From: Cycas panzhihuaensis
Lineage: Eukaryota; Cycadophyta
DNA: 64,000 bases
Direction of reading: 5' to 3'
NCBI GenBank assembly: GCA_023213395.1
Contig: CM041465.1
Location: forward strand, 31,813,741-31,877,740
This document shows positions 31,060-41,180 of the stretch, one piece after another (the stretch's first letter is position 1; every line of letters begins with the position of its first letter). The notes beneath the pieces were generated by a model that searched no databases, was not told the origin of the DNA, and saw only the letters and a list, made by a program, of their open reading frames with translations. The translations under genes were made by a program, and so were the position numbers.

Positions 31060-32453
31060 ATCAGGTAAAAATTCTTTATCATTAGCTTATTCAGTCCTCG
31101 ATATTCTACACACATTATATACTATCCATCCTTTTTTGGATTTATCACCACTAGAGATGCGAATGGACTTGTACTATTTGCAATCTGCCCTTGGAGTAGG
31201 AGTTCCCAAGTGATCTTTTTAGTTTCTTTCCTCAAATGGTGTGGATGCCTGTATGGTCGTATGTTCACAAGCACTGCCCCTAGTACTAATTTAATGGCGT
31301 GTTGATAGTCATGTTGTGGAGGAAGCCCTTGTGGTTTCTCAAATACAAGTTGTGTTCATCTATAATTGCTTGTACTTCATTAGGTACGTCTTCCACCACT
31401 ATTTTATAGCATGTTAGTATGAATGCTAAAGGATTTTTCTTTAGTATTTTCTCCATACGGTGTGAAGATACTAACTGCACTAAAGGTGTGGCTGGTGCTT
31501 GTAGTCTATATTTGTGCCCGTTCTGATAGAAACATATGATCTGCATCATATAATTAATGACTATGTTTCCCAAGGTTTGTAGCCATTGAATGCCTAAGAT
31601 TGCATCTACTCCTCCAATCAGCATTGCAAACATGCATGTGGTTGCTGAGTATTTGTCGATTTGCAATCTTGTTGACTTGAAATATCCTCCAAATGGTGGT
31701 GTTTTCCCATTCGCAATAGAAACTTGGAAAGTGTTTAACAGTTATATCTTTAATCCTAATTAAGTTGTTGACTTTATTAATAAAATTATGGGTGCTTCCA
31801 CTATCTACCAAAATTACCACCAGAGTTCCTTTGATCATTCCCTGAAATCGAAGAGTTCAATGTTGCCGTGTAATAACCTATAAAGAGATTTGCACATTCT
31901 CTATATCTACTCCCAGAAGTTCATCTTCCACAACTCCTTCATCTGGATTTTGGTTGTTTTCTTCTTCTTTTTCTCCTTCTAGAATTTTCATCTTCTTGTT
32001 ATTTATCATGAATACTTTCTTTGTTAGACACTGATGCTCTCTGTTCCATTTCCCCCCACATTTGAAACACATTCCCTTTTTAGGTTTTCTTTTGATATTC
32101 CGTTGGTTTCATTTGAATTCCTTATTGCTAATGGAGGATTTGGTTTTGTTCCTAATCAGGTCAATTTGGGTTAAACCCCTGATATTGGTATGTACTCAGT
32201 TCATTTATGCAAATATAAGTGGGTTTCCCTTCCCTAAATTCTGCTTTAATATTCTTTGCTATCTTAATTACTTCTTGAATAGTTGTCGGATTCATTGATT
32301 TGATTCAAAATTTGATCTGTCCTTTTAGGCCACTAATATAAGTTTCCATAATATATTCTGCTGGAATCTATTCTGAGATTAGACATTGGAGGCTCAAAAA
32401 CTATTCTGTGTATTCTTGTACCAATCCATGTTGTAGTCGAGTTAACTGGGCAA
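31060..32453 (-). pseudogene. pol: TE4: RT start, protease and gag C-terminal half
   Basis: Minus strand after TE7. 31280-31060 is the RT N-terminus (HPHHLRKETKK-type spacer, CVEYRGLNK-like). Protease is in frames 31666-31286 (CMFAMLIGGVDAILGIQWLQ) and 31838-31554 (VILVDSGSTHNFINK, intact D-S-G). 32072-31878 gives the Gag end with a knuckle (CFKCGGKWNREHQC). Gag capsid remnants reach 32453 (TE5-like VNWA..ITRLQHGLVQEYTE on minus), where the sequence breaks into TE8. Confidence 0.8.
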
Positions 32454-33641
32454 TGTAAAGGTTAATGTTTTATCTTCACTTATGTCATAAGGGTTATGTA
32501 ACCCTTTTTGTACAATCATGCCAAGTGGCACTCATGTATCAAGTGGTTACTAAACCGTTATTTAAATGTACTATATTTATAGAGATTGAAAGCTCATTAA
32601 TGACAAGTACTTTTGGATCAAGAATTCTTCACAGTATCAGAGCAAGCCTTCTTGCTGGAAGAAGAAATTTGAAAGAGGAGAAGGAGAAGTCCAATGAAGA
32701 AGAAGTTTGAAAAAGGAAAAGTAGAAGTCCAGTGAAAATCGAGAAGCAAAGAGAGAAGAAGTCCTGTAAAGATTATGGCATCCAAGTGAATTTCATTGTT
32801 ATGAATTTGTTCTCAATGAAGTTAATTGCAAAAGAAAGGGAAATTGGAAAATACAGAGATTGTACGAACTAGTGTGAACTGTACGGACAAAATTAAAAGT
32901 GCTCAAATTTTGTTAAAATTTTACCAGCAAGTACATTTCATCATGGCTGTCATCTTTCTCTAAAGAATCGAGTGCAAAAAATCAAGTCTTCAGGTAGTTT
33001 TTGCCAGTTTTCAGTCAGGTACGGGTTTGGACCAAGTTCTGATCTTTTCTTCAAAATTAGGCAAAAAATCCAGGTAAAACCTAATCAAAAATATTCTCTG
33101 TCAATACGATTCATTTGAGTCTATTTTTTGAAATTTTCTCCGAGTATTTTCTAAAATTTTGACACCTTTTTTTTTCTCAATCAGTACACCTGCATTTTTT
33201 CATACAAATCCGTATTGTACAGACGTACGGCTCATTAATACCTACTCTTAGTCATATTTCAGTGAAATCTAAATGGCCTACTCTATTGTTGCACTTCCTG
33301 AAGGTGACAAACTCATTAATCATAATTTCAGTCTCTAGAAAATCAAAATTGAGGGCGTCTTAAGAGTTAAAAGTGCCTAGAAAATCGTCATTGGGGAAGA
33401 AAAGAAACCTATAGACATAGTTGATCAAATTGCCTGGGAAGAAAAGGATAACATAGCCATGGCAATTCTCAAGCTCTCAATCTCAGACTCACTTTTATCT
33501 TATATAGATGGTATTGAATCTTCTCCTAAAATCTGGAATATAGTGAACTCTTTGTTCAGCCAGAAATATGAAGCCCGGATAATTGCCATTAGGGAAGAGT
33601 TGTACAAACTCAAAATGAAAGAAAATCAATTCTTTTTCTTT
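32454..33641 (+). mobile_element. TE8: 5' stub of a Ty1/Copia element
   Basis: A short LTR (32454-32633, TGTAAAGG..TTCACA) is followed by GTATCAGAGC (PBS, 32634-32643) and a leader of about 640 bases. A Copia gag start follows at about 33271 (MAYSIVALPEGDKLINHNFS), with stops, continuing in frame 33459-33641 (MAILKLSISDSLLSYIDG, then KEARI-like IREELYKLKM, UBN2 type). The sequence switches abruptly to TE9 at 33641. No 3' half is found in the window. Confidence 0.75.
33271..33641 (+). pseudogene. gag: TE8 gag N-terminal fragment
   Basis: Copia Gag N-terminus with stops at about 33337 and 33385. The open part 33459-33641 matches the UBN2 core pattern (LSISDSLLSYIDGIESSPKI, EARIIAIREELYKLKM). 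The ORF tail past 33641 reads TE9 sequence and is not Gag. Confidence 0.75.
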
Positions 33642-34327
33642 CATTTCTCAATTCTTGATCCTGAGTAGTGTCTGGAAACTCAGTCACCCATTGTTTTATA
33701 AGTGGCTCTCTTGGAGACATAGTTGTTTTTGTTAGTTGCACACTTGGACATTGATAAAATAAGATGGCTAACAATAAGGAAGGGTGACGAAAAGGGTGTG
33801 TCATTATTTCCTGGATTTGTTGTCTCATGTTAACTGCTAAAAATTCTGACCAATCCAGCTTTTCTCCATCCTGGATCTTTGGTAATACCGGCATCATTCC
33901 TCCTGGAATGTAATGTGTACTTCCTTTTTGATAAAAGCCTCGAATTGATGACTTTGGCTACCCATTGCAACCTAGCATCCTTTATATCCACCACCCTAAT
34001 TCCTCCTGAAGTAAGCTGAGTGTTTTCTTGACAGAATTCCCTTAGCCAAATCTCACGGTCCACTTCTGACCTTTTAGTGGCCGTGGGAACTTCTCCTTCA
34101 TTTGGAAGTCTCGTTATCAAATGAATTATTTCTACATCTAGTTTGATTTCCTTTATATCAGCTCCAGTAAGATGTTCTCCATAATTTCTTAGTCACAATA
34201 AATGGGGTTACAGTATATATACTCTCCCCAACCAGCCTGGTTGACTTTAGTCTGAAATTGGGAAGGTAATGCCTCTAGATCTTTCCTCAGCTTGGGCAGA
34301 AAGGTATCTTGGCAACCTGTTGTTCTC
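33641..34327 (-). pseudogene. TE9 accessory ORF (third ORF), truncated
   Basis: Minus strand, close relative of the TE10 ORF at 40031-40768. It starts at ATG 34327 (MRTTGCQDTF-like) and is broken by a stop or shift near 34190-34120. It is readable in 34120-33830 (ITRLPNEGEVPTATKRSEVD, GIRVVDIKDARLQWVAKVIN) and 33897-33641 (MMPVLPKIQDGEKLDWSEF, THPFRHPSLLLAILFYQCP). It stops abruptly at 33641, at the junction to TE8, so the acidic and coiled-coil C-terminus is missing. Function unknown. Confidence 0.75.
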
Positions 34328-35091
34328 ATTGCGACAGGCTATGGAATTCCAAAAATAGAGCTGAAAATAACCAAGGAGTACCAATATGAACCCTACGTGC
34401 GTACCTTTTTTGGAATGGTCACTGTTTTCTTTGAAGCATTCATACAAACTTGCGCTGAATTTTGTCCTTCTGCCTCCCTGGCTCATAAGGTTTTCTCTTG
34501 GTTATTTGCTGCTGAGAATTCGATCCAAATCGTCCTCCGTTTTTGCTATGCATCGCATACCTAATGCTTGCGTGCACGTATTATATATGTTTGTCTTATC
34601 CGGCCCTTTTGTTCTATGCGTACTCGACTATGTACTTTTTAGGTACGTATAGTGTAATTTGGTTAACTTATTCACTTTTTTAACTATGCGTACCTCATAG
34701 TGTACTTTTCTAGTATGTATAGCATATTTTTGACTTACTTTACATAGTATGTACCTGGTAACGTACTTTTTTGGTACGTAGTGTATTTCGACTTATTTTA
34801 CACAGCGTGTACCTGGTAATGTACTTTTTTGGTACGTATAGTGTATTTTGTAAGAAGAATTTAATTTGTTAGCAGGATTCTTCAGCATTGGCTTTTCTTG
34901 TCGCGATATATATCCTTCTTTCCTTATTGCTTATACATATGAGTTGCAGTTGTTTTTTCTGTTTTTTTTTTTTTTTGTATTTTATGTTACATACCGAACT
35001 GAATCACGTTCCGGTATCAAGGCAATTTGATTTGCGTCAACTTCATGCAACACGCTATGATACAACCAGCTGATTCGGCTGGTACTTCCCT
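34328..35091 (-). other. TE9 spacer between integrase and accessory ORF, with GTAC repeat array
   Basis: Non-coding. About 34600-34860 holds four degenerate units of 60-70 bases, each with GTACGTATAGTGTA or AATGTACTTTTTTGGTACGT-type words. It is the inverted counterpart of 39505-39760. A T-run lies at 34965-34977. Confidence 0.75.
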
Positions 35092-36603
35092 CTATTCGAT
35101 GTAGGGTTTCAATCGGCTACCATTTACTCGAGCTGGTAGCAATGGTCCATCAATTTCCCGTAATTGAACGGACCCATTGTCAAAAATTTGTTCAGCAATA
35201 TAAGGTCCTAACCATCTCATCTTGAGCTTCCCTGGGTGCATCCTAAACTTGTTGTCATAGAGCAGAACTTGGTCACCTTCTTTGAATTGAGGCTTGTGTA
35301 GATGTCGGTCGTGCCACGCCTTCTGTCGTCTTTTCTCAATGTTTTGCAACCATTCCACCATATACCTCTTTTCTTCTAACCACACCAATTCTTCCAATCT
35401 TCATCGTAAGGATTGGAAGTCGTCCAATCCGCATTGCATAGCAGTTCTCAAGCTCGGTATCTAGAATTCAGTAGGAAAGATGGCTTCTATTCTATAAACC
35501 AACTGAAATGGTGTCTGTCCGGTTGATCTCTTATACGTTGTTCTGAAAGGCCATAACACTGATGGAAGTTTCACGACGCAGTCAGATCTTCCCACGTCGT
35601 AGATCTTCCTTAAACAATTCTCGATAATTTTATTTGAGCTTTCTGCCTGCCCATTCGCCCTTGGGTAGTATGGTGTGGACTTCCTATGGCTTATCATGAA
35701 GGTTGATGTTAACACTTCTATGGTTTGGTTGAGAAAATGGGCCCCTTGATCACTTACAATCTCTAGAGGGCATCCAAATCATGTAATAATCACTTCATAA
35801 AGGAATCGGGCCGTACTTTTCGAATTTGCTTTCCTTAAGGCTCTTGCTTCCACCCACTTGGTCATGTAATTGGTCGCTACTAGGATATATCGGGCTTGGG
35901 ATCGCCGGGCAGCTGGTTTGATTGGCCCGACGAAATCGAGCCCCCATTTCTCGAACGGTGCCAGAGGTAAAATTGGGTGAAGGGGTTGGAAATCCTGCCG
36001 ATTAGGTTTCCCAACTCTTTGACAGTAGTCGCATGCTTGGATCCATTTTCTTACGTCCTCGAACATCGATGGCCACCAGAATCCTGACATCAGAATCTTC
36101 CTCCATGTTGCTAACTTCCCCATGTGTCCACCTGCTATACCTTCATGTGCTTGTGCCATAATTTGGTTGACCTCATGTGGCCTGATGCACCGTCGTAACA
36201 CCTCATCTGGTCCTAATTTGTATAACTCCGCTTTTATCAGTTGGTATGGCTCTGCTTTTCTGACAAAATTTCGTCGTTTCACGCGGTCCAATTCTAGTGG
36301 TCCCCAGTTGCTAAGTATTCCTACCTTAGGGGGAATTCCCTTCAAATCCTTGTATGACCATGCGAATACATCACGAAATTCTTCAAACAATTGCTGGGCC
36401 TTGGCTATTGTTTGATCGTCCCAGTAATCTCTGATTCGTATTGTTTTAGGTTCCTCTTTACTCCCCACATTAATTTTGGTTGTTTTTAGTTTAGTTGCTT
36501 CAATATCCTCTTTGTTTCCTATTCTATGAACCAAAGAGGATATTGAAGGGAACCACCCATTTAACTCATTGCATAGAATATTGGATCGAAGGGAACCACC
36601 CAT
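35092..36603 (-). pseudogene. pol: TE9 pol: protease-RT linker joined to integrase
   Basis: Minus frame 36603-35779 begins in a repeat (GGSLRSNILCNELNGWFPS), then has the Tat-type linker (TIRIRDYWDDQTIAKAQQLF, DVFAWSYKDLKGIPPKV). It then jumps straight to the integrase N-terminus (ELYKLGPDEVLRRCIRPHEV, GHMGKLATW, CDYCQRVGK) and core (WGLDFVGPIKPAAR, TKWVEARAL). 35715-35461 continues (YYPRANGQAESSNKIIENCL) and 35397-35092 is the C-terminus (WHDRHLHKPQFKEGDQVLLY). RT and RNase H are cleanly missing at about 36310. A stop lies near 35779. Confidence 0.88.
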
Positions 36604-36703
36604 TTAACTCATTACATAGAATATTGGATTGAAGGGAACCACCCATTTAACTCATTGCATAGAATATTGGATTGAAGGGAACCACCCATCATATCGACTT
36701 AAT
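36510..36703. repeat. Hairpin and 43-bp tandem repeat at the TE9/TE10 axis
   Basis: A 16-base inverted repeat (CTTCAATATCCTCTTT and AAAGAGGATATTGAAG) with a 19-base loop lies at about 36498-36548. It runs into a tandem array of a 43-base unit starting GAAGGGAACCACCCATTTAA at 36545, 36588, 36631 and 36674 (the last partial). The array sits exactly where the strand of the Gypsy coding sequence flips. Confidence 0.9.
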
Positions 36704-37515
36704 GGAAGGAGCAAAGTAGGTGAAACAAAGACCGTATCGCATGAATCCGAAATATAAAGAAAAAGTAAAAGTAGAATTGGACAAAATGTTGGAAGCAAGA
36801 TCGACTACAGTGACTAGGTGAGCTCTGTAGTAGTGGTTCCCAAAAAGAATAGGAAAATACGCGTCTGTGTGGATTACAGACAACTCAATAAAGTAATGAA
36901 GAAGGATCCCTTTCCATTACCCTTTACGGAAGATATTTTGGAAGCCGTGGGAGGAAACGAAATATATTCCTTCACCGACGGATTTAGCGGGTATAACTAA
37001 GTGCAAATTGTGCCAGAAGATCAAGCAAAGACTACGTTCGTTACGGAATGGGGAACGTATACCTACAGAGTAATGCCATTTGGTGTTATGAATGCTCCAG
37101 CTACATTTCAAGGAATAGTAATCAATATATTTCGTAGAATGATTGGAGAAAAAGTGGCAGTATTCTTGGATGATTGGACATTATACGGGTTGATGAAAAA
37201 CCATATGGAAAACTATGCAGGGAGAATAAATTGTGTTTGAAGCCAGAGAAATGTACCTTTTTGGTACCATTTGGAAATCTATTAGGTCACATAGTAAGTA
37301 AGGAGGGATTGCTAATAGATCCAGCTAAGGTATCTGCAATCCTACACTTTTCGGTACCACTAACGAGGAGGCAATTGAAAGGTTTTTTGGATCTAACCGG
37401 ATATTACAGAAAATTCATTAGGGGGTACACATACATATCAGGACCCCTTGAGGAGCTGTTAAAGAAAAGTGTTGAATGAGATTGGACAGAAGAACAGCAG
37501 CAAGCATTTGAAGCA
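36694..37515 (+). pseudogene. pol: TE10 pol: reverse transcriptase
   Basis: Gypsy RT in pieces: RYRMNPKYKEKVKVELDKML from about 36733, stop near 36818, then SSVVVVPKKNRKIRVCVDYR. A TAA at 36998 is followed in the same frame by VPEDQAKTTFVTEWGTYTYR, MPFGVMNAPATFQ and the catalytic box VAVFLDDWTLYG near 37165. A frameshift at about 37190-37230 leads to LKPEKCTFLVPFGNLLGHIV. A TGA at 37477 precedes RNase H. At least three stops and one shift. Confidence 0.88.
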
Positions 37516-38982
37516 TTGAAGAAGGCCATAATATCGGCACCTATATTACGATTCCCTGATTGGAAGAAAATCTTCCATGTACACGTTGATGCCTCACAAT
37601 ACACTATCAGATGTGTCTTGGCACAACCGAGCGATGAAACAGTGGATTACCTGATATACTTTGCAAGTCGAAAACTCACGAAGGCAGAGCAAAATTATAC
37701 CACAACGGAAAGAGAAGCTCTCGGAATGGTCTATGCATTACAAAAATCCCGACACTATTTATTATCGAATCCATTCCTGTTATTTGTCGACCATCAAGCA
37801 CTTATGTACCTTGTGAATAAACCAATAATGAGGGGACAAATTAGCAGATGGTTAATGTTGTTTCAAGAATTCTCCTTCAAAATTATTGTGAAACCGGGAA
37901 AAGCTCACATCATACCTGACCAATTGTCAAGAATTCCCAATGGGGAAAAGGCCACGAGAGTGCCAGATGACTTTCCAGACGCTGCATTGTTCAGTGTAGA
38001 GGCAGTTCCAACAGACTGGTATGAGGGGATACCAGAATACTTAGCAATTGGGGAGATACCACCGGAATTGGACCGCACGGAACGACGGAATTTTGTCAAA
38101 AAAGCAGAGCCACACCAACTGATAAAAGGGGAGTTATACAAATTAGGACCAGATGAGGTGTTACGGCGGTGCATCAAGCCACATGAGGTTAACCAAATTA
38201 TGGCCCAGGCATGTGAAGGTGTAGTAGGTGGACACATGGGGAAATCAGCAACATGGAGGAAGATTCTGATGTCAGGATTCTGGTGGCCATCGATGTTCGA
38301 GGACGTACAAAAATGGATCCAAGCATGCGACTACTGTCAAAGAGTTGGGAAACCTAATCGGCAGGATTTCCAACCCCTTCACCCAATTTTACCTCTGGCA
38401 CCGTTCGAGAAATGGGGGCTCGATTTCGTCGGGCCAATCAAACCAGCTGCCCGGCGATCCCAAGCCCGATATATCCTAGTAGCGACCAATTACATGACCA
38501 AGTGGGTGGAAGCAAGAGCCTTAAGGAAAGCAAATTCGAACAGTACGGCCCGATTCCTTTATGAAGTGATTATTACACGATTTGGATGCCCTCTAGAGAT
38601 TGTAAGTGATCAAGGGGCCCATTTTCTCAACCAAACCATAGAAGTGTTAACATCAACCTTCATGATAAGCCATAGGAAGTCCACACCATACTACCCAAGG
38701 GCGAATGGGCAGGCAGAAAGCTCAAATAAAATTATCGAGAATTGTTTAAGGAAGATCAACGACGTGGGAAGATCCGACTGTGTCGTGAAACTTCCATCAG
38801 TGTTATGGGCTTTCAGAACAACGTATAAGAGATCAACCGGACAGACACCATTTCAGCTGGTTTACGGAATAGAAGCCATCCTTCCTCTAGAATTCCGGAA
38901 TACCGAGCACGAACTGCTATGCAATGCTGATTGGACGACTTCCAATCCTTACAACGAAGATTGGAAGAATTGGTGCGATTAG
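37516..38982 (+). CDS. pol: TE10 pol: RNase H and integrase (488 codons open)
   Basis: An in-frame continuation of RT after the TGA at 37477. RNase H: HVHVDASQYTIRCVLAQ, TTEREALGMVYALQKSRHYL and FVDHQALMYLV carry the catalytic acidic residues. Integrase: ELYKLGPDEVLRRCIKPHEV, GHMGKSATWRK and CDYCQ (HHCC), core KWGLDFVGPIKPAARR (Asp), IVSDQGAHFLNQTIEVL (Asp) and YYPRANGQAESSNKIIENCL (Glu). It breaks near 38945, where the C-terminal part moves to frame 38931-39266. The first Met is internal, so this is a fragment of a polyprotein, not a separate gene. Confidence 0.92.
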   Translation: MKKAIISAPILRFPDWKKIFHVHVDASQYTIRCVLAQPSDETVDYLIYFASRKLTKAEQNYTTTEREALGMVYALQKSRHYLLSNPFLLFVDHQALMYLVNKPIMRGQISRWLMLFQEFSFKIIVKPGKAHIIPDQLSRIPNGEKATRVPDDFPDAALFSVEAVPTDWYEGIPEYLAIGEIPPELDRTERRNFVKKAEPHQLIKGELYKLGPDEVLRRCIKPHEVNQIMAQACEGVVGGHMGKSATWRKILMSGFWWPSMFEDVQKWIQACDYCQRVGKPNRQDFQPLHPILPLAPFEKWGLDFVGPIKPAARRSQARYILVATNYMTKWVEARALRKANSNSTARFLYEVIITRFGCPLEIVSDQGAHFLNQTIEVLTSTFMISHRKSTPYYPRANGQAESSNKIIENCLRKINDVGRSDCVVKLPSVLWAFRTTYKRSTGQTPFQLVYGIEAILPLEFRNTEHELLCNADWTTSNPYNEDWKNWCD

Positions 38983-39266
38983 AAGAAAAGAGGTATATGG
39001 TGGAATGGTTGCAAAACATTGAGAAAAGACGACAGAAGGCGTGGCACAACCGACATCTACACAAGCCTCAATTCAAAGAAGGTGACCAAGTTCTGCTCTA
39101 CGACAGCAAGTTCAGGATGCACCCAGGGAAGCTCAAGATGAGATGGTTAGAATCTTATATTGCTGAACAAATTTTTGACAATGGGTCCGTACAATTACGG
39201 GAAATTGATGGACCATTGCTACCAACTCGAGTAAATGGTAGCCGATTGAAACCCTACATCGAATAG
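38931..39266 (+). pseudogene. pol: TE10 pol: integrase C-terminus
   Basis: Frame with MVEWLQNIEKRRQKAWHNRH, FKEGDQVLLYDSKFRMHPGK, LKMRWLESYIAEQIFDNGSV and SRLKPYIE before the stop: the typical Tat/Athila integrase tail. No chromodomain follows. Its overlap with the preceding frame marks a frameshift. Confidence 0.88.
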
Positions 39267-40030
39267 AGGGAAGTACCAGCCAAATCAGCTGGTTGTATCA
39301 TAGCGTGTTGCATGAAGTTGATGCAAATCAAATTGCCTTGATACCGGAATGTGATTCAGTTCGGTATGTAACATAAAATACAAAAAAATAAAAAAACAGA
39401 AAAAACAACTGCAACTCATATGTATAAGCAATAAGGAAAGAAGGATATATACCGTGACAAGAAAAGCCAATGCTGAAGAATCCTGCTAAAAAATTAAATT
39501 CTTCTTACAAAATACATTATACGTACCAAAAAAGTACGTTACCAGGTACACACTGTGTAAAATAAGTCAAAATATACTATACGTACCAAAAACGTACGTT
39601 ACCAGGTACATACTATGTAAAGTAAGTCAAAAATATGCTATACATACCAGAAAAGTACACTATGAGGTACGCATAGTTAAAAAAGTGAATAAGTTAACCA
39701 AATTACACTATACGTACCTAAAAAGTACATAGTCGAGTACGCATAGAACAAAAGGGCCGGATAAGACAAACATATATAATACGTACCTGCAAGCATTCCT
39801 GTGCGGTACGCAACGGAAAACGGAGGACGATTTGGCTCGAATTCTCAGCAGCAAATAACCAAGAGAAAACCTTATGAGCCAGAGAGGCAGAAGGACAAAA
39901 TTCAGCGCAAGTTTGTATGAATGCTTCAAAGAAAACAGTGACCATTCCAAAAAAGGTACGCACGTAGGGTTCATATTGGTACTCCTTGGTTATTTTCAGC
40001 TCTATTTCTGGAATTCCATAGCCTGTCGCA
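39267..40030 (+). repeat. TE10 spacer with GTAC-rich tandem array between integrase and accessory ORF
   Basis: Non-coding. From about 39518 to 39750 there are four degenerate units of 60-70 bases. Each contains TACGTACCAAAAAAGTACG followed by TTACCAGGTACA and a GTAAAATAAGTCAAAATA-type tail. GTAC and its CG-containing extension ACGTAC are the repeated core. The position directly upstream of the accessory ORF is suggestive of a promoter or splice-related role, but this is inference. Confidence 0.8.
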
Positions 40031-41073
40031 ATGAGAACAGCAGGTTGCCAAGAGACCTTCCTGCCCAAGCTGAGAAAAGATCTGGAGGCATTACCTTCCC
40101 AATTTCAAACTAAAGTCAAGCAGGCTGGTTGGGGAGAGTATATATACTGTAACCCCATCTATTGTGAAAAGGACATAAAGAAAATCAAACTAGATGCAGA
40201 AATAATTCATCTGATAACGAGACTTCCAAATGAAGGAGAAGTTCCCACGGCCACTAAAAGGTCAAAAGCGGACCGTGAGATTTGGGTAAAGGAATTCTGT
40301 CAAGAAAACACTCAGCTTACTTCAGGAGGAATTCGGGTGGTGGATATAAAGGATGCCAGGTTGCAATGGGTAGCCAAAGTCATCAATTCGAGGTTTTTAT
40401 CAAAAAGGAAGTACACATACATTCCAGGAGGAATGATGCCAGTATTACCAAAGATCCGGGATGGAGTAAAGCTAGATTGGTCGGAATTTTTAGCATTTAA
40501 CATGAGACAGCAAATCCAGGAAATAATGACACACCCTTTTCATCACCCTTCCTTATTGTTAGTCGTCTTATTTTATCAATGTCCAAGTCTGCAGCTAACA
40601 AAAGCAACTATTTCTCCAAGAGAGCCACTTATAAAACAATGGGTGATTGAGTTTCCAGACACTACTCAGGATCAAGAATTGAGAAAAAGGATTCAAAAGC
40701 AAATGACCAAAGTTCTCAAATGGTTACAGCAAACCCCCGAGACACCCATTCCTCATCAGGCCAAATAAACAATCCGAAAAAGCAGCAAAAGGAAGAAAGA
40801 TGAAGAAGAACCTGAAGAGGAGGAAGAAGTGGAGCCTTCATTGGAAGAATGGACAGAATGTCTGCCCGTAATGGAGACGGGAGAAACATCAGCACCACCT
40901 CCATAAGATAATAAATCATGCCAGATTATCCAGTTGATTAAAGAAATGGAAGAAGGGTGCAAAGCAGAGATAGTTGCCCTTCAAGAAAAAATCAAAGAAA
41001 AGGATGCGATAATCGCCACACTTACCCAAATAAACGAAAATATTTTGGCCACAAAAGACTCGTCAGCAGAATA
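40031..41073 (+). CDS. TE10 accessory ORF (third ORF): conserved domain, acidic linker, coiled coil
   Basis: ATG 40031 opens 245 codons to a TAA at 40766. The same frame continues past a second TAA (about 40906) to a TAG near 41073, so the ancestral protein was about 347 residues. Residues 1-230: soluble, no clear signal peptide or membrane segment, with IIHLITRLPNEGEVPTATKR, GGIRVVDIKDARLQWVAKVI, KYTYIPGGMMPVLPKIRDG, LDWSEFLAFNMRQQIQEIMT and HPFHHPSLLLVVLFYQCP. Then a Lys/Glu-rich acidic stretch, then heptads EMEEGCKAEIVALQEKIKEK and DAIIATLTQINENIL. It is homologous to the TE9 and TE12 ORFs. The middle resembles, distantly and from memory, the 'putative plant transposon protein' domain of Athila-type elements. 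Role unknown; not an obvious envelope protein. Confidence 0.75.
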
Positions 41074-41094
41074 GAGGCAGCGGGAGCAACCCTG

Positions 41095-41112
41095 AGAAAG
41101 AGAGGGGGAGGA
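41095..41112 (+). promoter_or_regulatory. TE10 purine-rich tract (candidate PPT), offset from LTR
   Basis: GAAAGAGAGGGGGAGGAA is the only strong purine run upstream of the LTR, yet it ends about 69 bases before the LTR start at 41181. TE12 shows the same offset. Confidence 0.6.
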
Positions 41113-41180
41113 ATACCCCAAAATTTTGATTTTTTTTTTTAGCAAGGATGCTCAAACCCATCATGTTGACTCGGGATAGA

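Noticed and set aside
36689-36883. Accessory env-like protein encoded near the TE9/TE10 axis
   Set aside because: The minus ORF is antisense to clearly readable plus-strand RT, so it is a by-product.
40031-40768. Accessory ORF as an envelope glycoprotein
   Set aside because: No signal peptide and no convincing transmembrane segment can be seen; the C-terminus is an acidic linker and coiled coil.
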